This document shows, piece by piece, positions 10,031 to 19,672 of a stretch of 21,568 nucleotides of DNA. The stretch covers positions 43,865,331-43,886,898 of the forward strand of contig JBOZIK010000001.1 in assembly GCA_051453625.1 (NCBI GenBank), given 5' to 3'. The notes beneath the pieces are model-generated. The model saw only the letters and a list, made by a program, of their open reading frames with translations. It ran no database searches and was not told the origin of the DNA. Position 1 is the stretch's first letter. Each line of letters starts with the position of its first letter. Made by a program: the position numbers and the translations under genes. Source of the stretch: Welwitschia mirabilis (taxonomy: Eukaryota > Gnetophyta > Gnetopsida > Welwitschiales).

Positions 10031-11020
10031 AATGTGGTAATTCAAGACGACAACGCTCCTTATGCAATTTGCGTAATCAAAGAACGGTTGACGAAACCAT
10101 TAGAGCAAATCATCCAAGAAAACAAGCAGAAGCTACAACGATTAATCGAGATAGAAGATGCCCAAAGTCGACTCACCCCTCAACCAAACATTCAGTTACA
10201 ATCGCATGCCTCTAAAGTAGAGGAAGCATGTCATCACCTCTCTTCGTTGATTGAAAATTCTGAACCTTATAAACAAGCTTTTGAAAAATTACATGAGGAA
10301 TGTTTAACATTAAGAATACCTTCAAAACAGGAATCTACTTCAAAACAAGTAGACGTTCAAAAAAATGATGAGGATCATAAAGTGATTTAGTTTCAACCTG
10401 AGGAAGTCTCATCCACTTCTCGAAGAACAATAGTCACTGAACCACCTTACATCTCGATAAACATTGGCTCTACTAAAGTAGCTAGAGCCTTTGTCGATTA
10501 TGGGGCCGAATTAAACATCATCGGATCATCTTGCCTAGAGAAACTCAACCTGCAACACCTACTAGATTTAAAGAAGAGAGTGACAATTAGAGGTTTCAAT
10601 GATCGTGAATATAAGTCCAAGGGAACACTTATTTTACTAGTAGAGGTGGCTGAAAAAGTCAAGGACACTGAATTTCATGAAATTGATAACGTTGCTGTGT
10701 TCAATTTACTTTTAGGTCGTTCTTGGATCATGGATACAGGGGCAATTATATCGTTACCCCATCAAAAACTCAAATTCATCGGATCAAAGATCTCAGTGCC
10801 ACTGGAAAGAAATCATACAGTGGCAAATGTCAAAGCGCGATCTCAAGCGTCTTCCTCGTCATTGCCTCGAATCCCAGAAAAGTGGATCATTCCATTCTTG
10901 CACTTCGAACATGATATTGTAGATCCTCATAAACTCAAAGTTTTACAAATCCCTGATGCACAACTCTTGGATTCAGGATGGACTCCATTCCTTCCTGACG
11001 ACTTTCTCATTAGTTCATGA
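10031..11020 (+). pseudogene. Tat copy B protease region
   Basis: One frame runs from gag through 11020 with a single internal TAG at 10388-10390 after about 10031. The first half (10034-10390) is a charged, helix-prone linker. The aspartic-protease core follows: FVDYGAELNIIGSS, where the usual D-S/T-G triad reads D-Y-G, then LLLGRSWIMDTGAIISL and HQKLKFIG, the typical Tat C-terminal flap and tail. The frame ends at a natural-looking TGA after FLISS. The Tyr in the active-site triad could be a mutation (TCT to TAT) or a lineage trait; I cannot decide. Confidence 0.82.
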
Positions 11021-11209
11021 TCATCTTCTTCCACATAAATCTCAATCCTAAACAACAAAAACAACAAAAAAGAATTAAAAAACATGTTTTCAACATTCCG
11101 CCTTTTTCAATTCTTTAGTCTTGAATAGTCTATTTGCATCTTCTTTTTTTTTGTTTAAAACTCCAATCATTAGTTCTCATTTCAAACTTTGTTTTCGTAG
11201 GGTGCTAAG
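11021..11209 (+). other. Spacer between PR and RT frames, intron-like
   Basis: AT-rich, no coding signal, T-rich toward its end and closing with ttttcgtag just before the RT-frame ATG at 11210. Copy A keeps the same tract and AG. Ogre-type Tat elements are known to carry an intron at this point. I found no convincing GT donor, so this could equally be a plain inter-ORF spacer. Confidence 0.45.
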
Positions 11210-12976
11210 ATGGAAAGCCAATTGAAGTCACCCTTAATGCATTACCTTAGCTGGTGAACTTATCGAAAGGTACGTTGATTTCAATTTTATCGATTTCAAC
11301 TACGGTAGGTATTTGGAAAATCCATCTATCTATCTGAATGAAGAACAAACAAGTGAAAACACTGAAGCTTACAAAACGATGAAATCTCAAAACGTGAAGT
11401 CATCCTTAGCAAAGCAACAAGATGTCAAAACATACGATTTTCGAGTAGATCCCGACAATCAAGAAAGGTCACTCAAAATCAATCAACATTTACCATGACA
11501 GATTAAATCGGAACTTCAAGATGTGTTGTTATCCAATAAAGACACATTTGCTTGGCATTACAAGGATATGCCAGGCATCGACAAATCGATCGTCATGCAT
11601 AACATTATTTTAAAACCAAATTCAATCTTAGTGAAACAGAAGGTTAGAAAGCTTAACCCTCGCCTGGCATTGGCAGTAAAAAAAGACTTAGAATGTATCC
11701 TAACTGCGGGGTCCATTAGACCAGTTGACTACTCAGACTGGTTATCAAACATGGTAGTTGTTCCAAAGAAGAAGGTCAAATTAGGATTTGTGTCGATTAC
11801 CAGGATTTGAATAAGGTAACTTTGAAAGACGATTACCCTTTACTGAACATCGACATTTTGGTAGACAACACAACTGGCTATGATCTTCTATCCTTCATGG
11901 ATAGTTATTCAGGTTATAACCAGATATTAATCAATCCTGAAGATCAACACAAAACTACCTTTATAACGCCTAGGGGATGTTCTGTTATGTCATGATGCCT
12001 TTTGGACTGAAGAACGCTGGTGCAACATACCAGCGAGCAATGACTCACATATTTCACAAATTGATACATCACAACATAGAAGATTATGTCGATGACGTGG
12101 TAGTGAAATCAAAGATAGTAGATGATTACCCAACTGATTTGAGACAACTCTTCAAGCAAGCAAGAAAATATGATTTACGACTCAACCCGAAGAAGTGTGT
12201 TTTCAGTGTACCATCAGGAAAACTTCTAGGTTTCATGGTTTCAAAACGAGGAATAGAAATTGATCCAGAAAAGATCAAAGCAATCATTGATATGCCACCG
12301 CCCCACAACTTGAAACAGTTACGTAGTCTCCAAGGTAGGCTACAAGCTATACGTCGATTCTTTTCGACTTTGACAGATCGATGTGAAGCTTTCATGCATC
12401 TGCTCAAGAAAGACAACCAATTCAAATGGGACGAAAATTGCCAAAAGGCTTTCGACAAAATCAAAGAATACTTGACATCCATCCCTGTCTTGAGTTCCCC
12501 AAAACTTGATCAACCCTTTTACCTGTATTTTGCATACACACCCTCATCACTTAGTGCAATGATTTTTCAACAAGATGAGTTACACCGAGATCACCCGATT
12601 TACTACATCAGTAGGATACTTCATCAATATGAGAAAAACTACACTGAAGCGGAAAAAGCATGTCTGAGCTTAATCTTCGCTTCACAGAAGTTTCGCCACT
12701 ATATGGTAACAAATAAAACCATCGTGATCAACAACCAGAATCTACTTAACACTTACTCGAATATTCTACTGGAAGTACTCGCTTAATGAAGTGGGCATCA
12801 ATTCTCGCCGAGTTCGACGTGGAATTTCAATCCCAAAAATCTGTCAAAGGTAAATGCATAGTTGAACAAATAGCGGATTTACCTGTAGAAACCGAGGATG
12901 AAATCCTAGATGGATCTGAACAATTCCCAGGTGAAAAAATCCCCTTGTCGAAATCAAAAAGAGTTGTGATGCATTA
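11210..12976 (+). pseudogene. Tat copy B reverse transcriptase and native RNase H
   Basis: The probable start is the ATG at 11210 (MESQLK). One extra A near 11236 relative to copy A shifts the frame. RT motifs in order are FAWHYKDMPGID, VVVPKK, DLNKVTLKDDYP, FMDSYSGYNQI, MPFGLKNAGATYQR and the catalytic YVDD at 12085-12096. One-base losses near 11773 and 11980, both absent from copy A, split the RT into three frames. RNase H follows (about 12500-12740) with YISRILHQYEKNYTEAEKA; its usual first and last catalytic aspartates are not visible (LYFAYTP, VINNQNLL), as expected for the degenerate native RNase H of Tat. Further shifts occur near 12755 and 12940. Confidence 0.92.
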
Positions 12977-13567
12977 ATGTTCTTCGATGGTGCATTAAAT
13001 AGAAATGGTGGTTTTGCAGGAGTAGTTTTCTTTTTAAACAACGAGACGAGCTTACCATTCTCCTTCAAATTGAATTTTCCTTGCACAAACAACATCGCCG
13101 AATATGAAGCCTTGTCAAGAGGAATAATCCTCACCATTCAAGTTGGTTTCAAGAGCTTACACATTTTTGGTGATTCACAGCTAGTGGTTAACCAAGTATT
13201 GGGTACGTACGAAGCGAGATCAAAAGTTTTAAGCCTTTACCTTGAAAAGGTAAAAAGGTTGCTTTCTACGTTTGATCATTGTGAAATCCTAACCATCCCA
13301 AGAAGTGAAAATCAATTCGCCGATTACCTCGCAAACTTCGCTCAAACTTGTTTCAAAGATCCATCATTTAAGGAATTTGTCACATGTGTAGATGTAAATC
13401 GAAATTTTTTAGATGAACAACCAATGGTAGTTTATTTAGAATTACCACAAGATGAGGTAAACCAACTAGTGAAGGACCCTAAAATGATTGATGAATGGCA
13501 TGACACACTAGTAAATTACCTTACTGATCAAAAGCTACCAGAAGATTTTACTACTATACAAAAATGA
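12977..13567 (+). CDS. Second (archaeal-type) RNase H of Tat copy B, still open
   Basis: A 196-codon open frame. The RNase H fold shows FFDGA (Asp4), TNNIAEYEAL (Glu42), IFGDSQLVVNQ (Asp66) and ENQFADYLA (Asp116), so all four catalytic acidic positions are present. This is the additional RNase H acquired by Tat elements between native RNase H and integrase, thought to supply RNA/DNA hybrid cleavage. The remaining 70 or so residues are the linker to integrase. It was part of a pol polyprotein; the ATG at 12977 follows a frameshift and need not be a true start. It is the best preserved domain in the window. Confidence 0.85.
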   Translation: MFFDGALNRNGGFAGVVFFLNNETSLPFSFKLNFPCTNNIAEYEALSRGIILTIQVGFKSLHIFGDSQLVVNQVLGTYEARSKVLSLYLEKVKRLLSTFDHCEILTIPRSENQFADYLANFAQTCFKDPSFKEFVTCVDVNRNFLDEQPMVVYLELPQDEVNQLVKDPKMIDEWHDTLVNYLTDQKLPEDFTTIQK

Positions 13568-14323
13568 AATTTTTCTAATCAAGCTACACGCTTCACCATG
13601 ATTTAAAGCCTACTATACAAGAATTCAAATGAAAGTGTCCTACTCAGATGCCTGAAGTTAGGCGAAGTAGCCTATGTCTTGAAAAAAACACATGCTAGTT
13701 TATGCGGTCCCCATCAGGGGGCAAAATCATTCTTAATTTACATCTTAACATCTGGTTACTTCTAGAAAACCATGAGTCACGACTATTTTAGAATGATAAA
13801 AACCTGTCACATTTGTCAAATCTTTTTACCTAGGATACATCAATTGCCTACTAAACTTTTCCTATCTAATTATATTTGGACATTCAGAAAATGGAGTATG
13901 GATCTAATTAGTCCAATTACACTGACTTTATCTGAGGCAATTTTGCCAATCCAAATCCAAATTCCTACACTAAGGACCTTAATCAAAGATCTTGAATTAT
14001 CTAACATTGAAAAAAAGCACGACTTGCCTAGTTAGAAACTCTAGATGAACAAAGGATCAAAGCACTACAACATACACAACTCTATCAAAAATGAGTGAGT
14101 GATGCATATAACAAGCATGTCAATCCACAATCTTACAATGTAGGTGAACTTATTTTAAAGGCAAACTTAACTAAGAAAACCTTAAAATTTTCACTAATCT
14201 AGTTAAAACCATTTATTATATCACAAAAAATTCGATAAAGGAACATATAAGCTTAAAGGTCTAAATGACATCAAAGACAAAGAATCGATAAAATCATTTT
14301 ATCTTTGACCATATTATCAATAA
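13568..14323 (+). pseudogene. Tat copy B integrase, catalytic core deleted
   Basis: This continues the frame of the second RNase H through stops at 13565, about 13604 and 13764. The zinc-binding domain is clear: KKTHASLCGPHQGA then KTCHICQI, giving the HHCC set. The core begins KWSMDLISPI, which holds the first catalytic aspartate, then jumps near 13920-13930 straight to SEAILPIQIQIPTLRTL, normally located beyond the core. The second aspartate and the glutamate are absent, so more than a hundred residues are missing. The C-terminal part continues in another frame (LDEQRIKAL, YNVGELILKANL) and ends near a TAA at 14321. Confidence 0.88.
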
Positions 14324-15397
14324 AACTCATAATTCACACATTTTCGTTGCATTGTTACTATTGGTTTCATGCATTTATTATTACCATTTCTTCTATGATA
14401 AACTATGATGAATTCATGTAACTACGGGTTATTTAGAATAGCATTTCCTTGTGTGTTATGCAGGTTTCATTTTTTTCCTCTTTATTTGAATTTTACAGAT
14501 CATGAGCCACCACATACTTTAACTTCTGGCATGATTACATGTTAATAATCCTCCTGTACCACCTGCAACTGGTAGACATCATTATATTTCTTATCAAACT
14601 TCCCTAATTGATGTTCCATTTTATGAGGCTTCCCCTAATGAAGACAATGAAGATGACGATGATATATACCATATCGACCCTTATTACAACACCACCTATT
14701 TGTCCTTTTTTATAACTCATGCTTTTTCATAAATCATCTTATGCTACCTTCTTATGCAATACATCCATTCTCTCACCTGACAATAGCATGTTTTACCTAC
14801 TCATCCTCTTTTCTTTAATAATTTACCATGTAGTCCTTAATTTCGATTTATATTCAATCCTTTTTAAACTTGTTAATAATATTTTTCTTCATATCATTTA
14901 GTTGCATTATGTTTGGGTACATCTTTACAATGGGTTAACTGTCAACTGGTTAAAGTCCTATTTTATAGAGAGATGCATTTTGAATGACTTTATTTAGTTC
15001 TCAATTCAGATGCTAAGAAAGAACTTAGTATTAAGGGACAATGGTTGAGATTACATTAATTATCATTATAATACTCTTAGCATAATAAAAGCAATTGAGT
15101 AATCTTTACCTAAATGATTGCTTAGTAGAGTTTCTTGGTTAGAGTCATTTCCTTATTTGATCGTCGATTTTATTTGGTCCTATGTTAAATCATATTTGAG
15201 TTTTCATAAAAGTATTTCTACTACTTTGGAACATTTATAGTAGTAAGATTGTATTTCACCCAATCTTAAGACATTCATATGTCTATGAAATTCAATGCCT
15301 CATGTTTTGCTATTTTAGTATCGATTTGTATCAAATCTAACACTTGTTTTTAGTAGTGAATTTTACAATTTACCATCTCAATGATCAATCAATCTTC
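14324..15397 (+). other. Downstream of pol: probable Tat 3' non-coding region
   Basis: AT-rich with no recognised domain. It is where the 3' untranslated part of copy B is expected, since Tat elements often carry a long stretch between pol and the polypurine tract. One short open frame stands out (14538-14732, listed separately). Confidence 0.4.
14538..14732 (+). other. Short open frame with acidic tract, unassigned
   Basis: Sixty-four codons open after a TGA, without an ATG near the start. The translation is protein-like: a Pro-rich start (NNPPVPPATG), then ASPNEDNEDDDDIYHIDPYY. It does not match gag or pol. It could be a remnant of an extra retroelement ORF, a host exon piece, or chance. 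Confidence 0.2.
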
Positions 15398-15496
15398 AAA
15401 AAAAAAAAAAAAAAAAAAGAACAACTCAAGTCAACTGGAAAAATATTAATATCATATACCAAAAAAGAAAAAAAAGAAAAAAAGAGAAAAAAATAA
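15398..15496. repeat. A21 tract followed by A-rich simple sequence
   Basis: Twenty-one consecutive A at 15398-15418, then after a short break an A-rich run with scattered G (about 15460-15496). It could be a poly(A) tail relic of a retroposed sequence, but no body with recognisable features precedes it. Confidence 0.6.
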
Positions 15497-16486
15497 TCAT
15501 GATGCCTTACTGCAGCTGCACTGGGGTAAATATTCCCAAGAGGGACCTTTGGCAGTGGAATATGATAGCTACAAGAACTCCACCAGGGTATCAATTGGTT
15601 ATGATCTAGCTTCATCTTACAGATCCTTATACTCTTAGCTGTGGTTGCACATCCCTCATCATGGTAGATGGTGATTTCTAAAAATTCCATTGACTTGATC
15701 TTCCATGACTCTGAAGTTATGACTTTGAGAGCATTTAGAACATATTGGCCATTGAATAGTAAGTTGTCAAGGTTTTATTTACAATTATAGTCAATAACTG
15801 AGTTAAGTTATAATCCTAACATTACATCGATACTCCATAGATTAACTATAGACATCGTTATAATCACTGTCCTAGTCACATGATAATCTATGTTGTTTAG
15901 CATTGAACCATCATTAATGATATCAAATGGTTTTATTATTCATACCAATAGACATTTCTAGGTTAACATTTAGAGATATTAAAATCAATCTCCTTCATGC
16001 TCTTATTTGTCCATTTCCACCTAGTCTTTTTCTAGCATTTGCACTTGATTATTTTATAGTCATTCCTTGCATTTGCNNNNNNNNNNGTTAATTCATCACC
16101 TATTAGTAAGCAAACTCTTTTTGTCATATCCTTTTCCTTGATCATTGGTCTCTTTTTTCTACTCTTCTATTTAATTATCTCTCATCTTTTGTACATTCAT
16201 TTCAGTTGGTTTCTACTTCATTTACTCGTGCATTTTCTCTTGTTATTTTCCTTATTACTTCATTCATAATCTTCTATTGCTATCTAATCATCCACTTATC
16301 ATCTGTTCTATGCACATGTTTAGATTTCCCTCTAGTCGCATTTTCATTATTTCTTTGAGCTGTATTCCATTATTTTAGACCTTTTCCTTCATGGTGAAAT
16401 GACTTACACATGTCCAAAACTTTATTTATGGCACACGTTCACTCTTCTTATGTTTTTAACATCAACCTGATCATTTTCTTTATATT
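15497..16486. other. Unassigned stretch, includes a 10-N gap at 16077-16086
   Basis: No recognisable gene. A minus-strand open frame (15385-15690) has no motif I know. From about 16090 to 16420 the plus strand is pyrimidine-rich. Ten N at 16077-16086 mark an assembly gap of nominal size. Confidence 0.5.
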
Positions 16487-16501
16487 AAAAAGGGGGAAAA
16501 A
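16487..16501 (+). other. Polypurine-tract-like motif
   Basis: aaaaagggggaaaaa is followed at once by TG (16502), the geometry of a polypurine tract and 3' LTR start of a plus-strand element such as Tat copy B. Against it, sequence from 16502 on does not visibly match the region before 8103, and host-derived sequence begins by 16771. Confidence 0.25.
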
Positions 16502-16770
16502 TGTATAAAAATAAAATTTTTTAAGAGATTATTACATTGCATGCTATTAGCACTTAAAATGTAAATCACTTTAGAAAATACTTATTGATACTTTAATTTG
16601 GATGAGCATCACCATTTAATATTGAAGGATTGACTATGTAGCTATGATATTTATTTGCCACATATGGGCTCTAGATATTCTAAGAATTCTTAATGAATGG
16701 AAATATCAAATTGCATTTTTGACATTGTCAAAAAGGAAATTACTACAAACAAATTATAACTGTAAGCAAA

Positions 16771-17740
16771 TTAGAGAATGATGCCAGCTACATTAGTAAG
16801 AGCCTTTCTAGCAGCCTTAATTTTGTTAAGAATAGTAATGTCCCCAAAAGAGCCCTTTCCCTTTCTTGTGTTTTCATTCTTTGCCAAATGCTGATGAATA
16901 AAAAGTTCAAGTCCATTTCATAAATGCTATAATTTGGGTGGACAAACAATTCATGTGAAAGTATCCCAAATAACCTTTTCTGAATTCTGGGAGAGTAGTG
17001 TTTCAAACAGGATTCTAAAATGCATAATTTCTTTTAGAGTAAATGCTGCAGGATTAGTGAAGTCCATAGCTTTTAGGACTATAAGTAAGAGAGAGAAGGA
17101 TATAATTACATCAGCCAAAAAGTGTGCAATATTAGACAATCATTGCAATTCCATTGTATTTAACTATTTAAAATGATCCCAAATACAATACTGCAATGTG
17201 TATTTGTGATTTTTAACATGTTCCCAAAGCTTGAATGCAAGAAGGGAATAGTACTTATTAAATACTTTTTCTTGCAAATAACAGTCTACAAGTACTCATA
17301 AAATTTCTCTGTCCTATTTTCCAGGCAAACTCAATCTTAAAATCTTTTCAAAGGCATCAATGTAATCTTCTGCATTCATGATGATGCAAAAAATAACCCT
17401 CCATGCTTCTGTATTCATTCTTTATTTAGTTGTTAAGTTAAGCATCTTTTATGCCTCCATAACTTTTGCATCTATCACATCAATAATCTCTGCAGTGTCA
17501 TTTTTCCTGGTTGTAACTATCTCTCCAAAATTCCACCACTTTCCTTTCTTGTTAAGGTCCAAAATTCTATTTCATTTTAGCCCGTGAAGTTGAGCATCCT
17601 TAATTTTAAGTTTCTGCAGTTATTTTTGATATGGTTGTGGGATACATGCTTATCCTTTAGCCTCTTTTTGTTTTTTTTGATGTTACATATGGTTTTAAAT
17701 TATTGTTGTTGAGACATGTTTTTAGAATCATTTATCATCA
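16771..17740 (-). pseudogene. NOM1/SGD1-like nucleolar MIF4G protein, MA3-domain pseudogene
   Basis: NOM1 (yeast Sgd1) is a nucleolar MIF4G/MA3 protein of small-subunit ribosome biogenesis. On the minus strand a single frame runs from about 17616 to the TAA at 16771. Family-typical blocks in order are ICNIKKNKKRLKD (upstream of a one-base shift near 17620), LDLNKKGKWW, RMNTEAWRVIFCIIM, EDYIDAFEKILRLSLPGK, KYYSLLAFKLWEH, YTLQYCIWDHF, IMHFRILFE and a final KIKAARKAL. About ten stops interrupt it; several lie where the family has Arg, Gln or Trp (TGA for CGA, TAG or TAA for CAG or CAA, TGA for TGG). No intron is apparent across 850 bases, so it may be a retrocopy or captured cDNA; the MIF4G half is not visible upstream. 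Assignment rests on remembered family sequence. Confidence 0.75.
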
Positions 17741-18181
17741 AAATACTAATCTTCAAATGATCTAATTTTTGCAAGGTAGAAAATTCTAATTATTGTAGCT
17801 GCTAAAAAGTGTACTAAATTTAACATAAGTTAGTTTCTAGATCTGCAATTGCGACTACAATGGGACATATTTTACACCATGGCTGAAGGCTGAAAGAATT
17901 GATGCAAATCCTATAGCAATGTTCTAGTTTGCATCTACCTCTATTAGAATCCCTAAGCATGTCTATTGGCAAAAGTAAAAAAAAATAGCATCTTTCTAAA
18001 GCAGAAGTATTTCTTCCAAAAACCATATAACAGTAGTAAAGCACTACACAGCACACAGACTCCAGTCTTGCCAATATGTCATTCATAATTTCACATGTGC
18101 ACTCCACTCTTATCCATTAATAGGCATTTCATAGAACATGTAGACCATCCTCGCCATTAACGGTTGCCATCAGAGCTGACA
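17741..18181. other. Unassigned stretch between NOM1-like and LRR relics
   Basis: A minus-strand open frame at 17820-18107 (95 codons, Cys-rich) matches neither the MIF4G domain nor leucine-rich repeats as far as I can tell. It may be intron-like or unrelated filler. Confidence 0.4.
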
Positions 18182-18424
18182 TCATTCATAGCTGTTAGCA
18201 AAGGCCTCAAGTTTATTATGCAAGAAAAGGTTTTGAAGGATATTTAAGTTACTGAAACCTTCTAGTAGCTTTATAAGATTAATGTAGGCATTCAATTCTA
18301 GCTCTATTAATGATTTAAGCACTTTAAATCGTTTTGGAAGTGTACTTAAAAGAATTCCATTCAAGAAATAGAGAAATTTGAGCTTATGTAGATTGTAAAT
18401 TTTAAGAGGGAGTTCTGTTAAGGC
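18182..18424 (-). pseudogene. Leucine-rich-repeat fragment (NLR- or PIRL-like)
   Basis: About 80 codons open on the minus strand contain three consecutive units of 23-25 residues: TELPLKIYNLHKLKFLYF, STLPKRFKVLKSLIELEL and IKLLEGFSNLNILQNLFL. The spacing L-P-x(5-6)-L-x-x-L-x-x-L-x-L is that of plant intracellular leucine-rich repeats such as those of NLR immune receptors. No NB-ARC or TIR motif is clear upstream; a weak AKAFKLFNH near 18575-18600 on the same strand is suggestive only. It is a fragment bounded by stops on both sides and not functional as it stands. Confidence 0.55.
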
Positions 18425-19061
18425 CTAGCATAGAAATCCTAGAAAGAAGGTTTTGAATTTTTTAGATATGAATCATCCATTTTAGGCCCTATGCATATGT
18501 TCATTTTTATTAGTTGAATTCAATGTATAAAAAGCACATGCTAATGGCTTTACCAATTGGTACATGAAAGCGCAGAATGATTGAATAGTTTGAATGCCTT
18601 TGCAGTTCAGAAAATTACAGGTCAAGAAATAAAAGTCTGTGTGAAGATAGTGCTATTAGTGCTTTTTGAATATGTGGAGATGTTTGCTTGAGAAGCAGCA
18701 GTGATGCCATCTTTGCATTCATCTGCACTATCATGCTAAATCTTAAGCAAGAGAGATTGCTTAAAACAAAGCTCTATACAACTCCAAAACATTTTTTTCA
18801 TGCATTTGCTTATGCTCTATAATATCTAAAAATTGCAAACATCATATTTTTCTCCTATCTATAGTGAATTAGAGGCAATTAACAATGTACTTACTACATT
18901 ACCAATGCCGAGCTTCAACCAACTCATATATCTATGGTGTATCCTTCATTGTCTAGTGGTATTCCAACTCAAAATTAGCATATACAACTGCATTCAATCC
19001 CAAAACAATAGTCTTCACCTCATTTTAAGCCAAGAAAACCTAATTCACATGCATTGGAATT
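18425..19061. other. Unassigned AT-rich stretch
   Basis: No firm coding signal. A plus-strand open frame at 18833-19069 shows no domain. The minus strand upstream of the LRR fragment could hold decayed NLR sequence but I cannot support it. Confidence 0.4.
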
Positions 19062-19380
19062 CTAAATAGAGGGGATGGTGCAATTAGAGACAATAAAAAA
19101 CATAACGATATCACAGAGAATGCGGGCAAGGATCAAAACCACTAAAGCAAGGTAAAGAGAAGGCATTCGAAAAAATGGCATTAGAGGAGGAACAAAATTA
19201 GAGGTAGAGGCGAGGACATAAAAGAAAATGCTAGAATAGCAGAGAGGGGCATAACTCATTGAGGAAAAACGTAAATGAGGATCTTACAAAAAAAAGAACC
19301 AACAAAAAAAAGGAACAACACACAGCAGAGACATGCTAAATGCATTCAAAAAATTACAAACACTAAACAACAAAAAGATT
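19062..19380. other. Purine-rich block C
   Basis: Plus-strand A/G-rich sequence of the same character as blocks A and B (4830-6076 and 6516-7510), again touching a copia LTR. There is no obvious long identity to A or B by eye, and no gene. Confidence 0.45.
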
Positions 19381-19661
19381 TGGTAAAAGTAGAAGGAGGA
19401 GTTTTTAAATAATAAGAAAGCAAAAAACTAAATAGAAATTTATTACTCCAAAGAGAGTTCCATGAAGTAAGTCATGCAATGGTAGTTCAATTCTATTTGA
19501 TGTAAGTAGAGAGCCTTCATACAAAGGAAATAATAATTCTTTTTCTTTTTTTTAGTAACAAACCCACTAACTCCACTAACTTAATAACCATTTCCATTTT
19601 TGTAACTGACCTACTAACTCTATTAACTCAATAACTATATAAAATATTTTACACATCAACA
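19381..19661 (-). repeat. 3' LTR of copia-2 (left edge tentative)
   Basis: On the minus strand the LTR begins TGTTGATGTG directly after the polypurine tract, so the right edge at 19661 is firm. The left edge is placed at a plus-strand TG (19381, tggtaaaag), giving a 281-bp LTR bounded by TG and CA; this edge is a guess. Left of it lies purine-rich block C. Confidence 0.6.
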
Positions 19662-19672
19662 CTCCCCCTCAA
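19662..19672 (-). other. Polypurine tract of copia-2
   Basis: The minus strand reads TTGAGGGGGAG immediately before the LTR start TGTTGA. This is the classic copia plus-strand priming site and ends the internal region just after the RNase H frame. Confidence 0.85.

Larger units (their letters stand above)
7968..14323 (+). mobile_element. Tat-type Ty3/gypsy retrotransposon, copy B (minimum extent)
   Basis: The order is LTR tail, primer-binding site, gag, protease, spacer, RT, RNase H, a second RNase H, integrase. The extra RNase H between the native RNase H and integrase is the hallmark of the Tat branch. The right limit given is the end of the pol reading frame; a 3' non-coding region and LTR should follow, possibly reaching the polypurine-like motif at 16487. 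The element is dead: several stops and frameshifts and a missing integrase core. Confidence 0.85.

Noticed and set aside
15385-15690. Minus-strand 101-codon frame
   Set aside because: Its far end is translated A-rich repeat (poly-Phe) and no domain is recognisable in the rest.
17820-18107. Possible MIF4G half of the NOM1-like gene
   Set aside because: The 95-codon frame does not contain the expected MIF4G motifs in any frame; left unassigned.
18560-18610. NB-ARC-like AKAFKLFNH upstream of the LRR fragment
   Set aside because: Too short, next to stops, and no P-loop, kinase-2 or GLPL motif seen.
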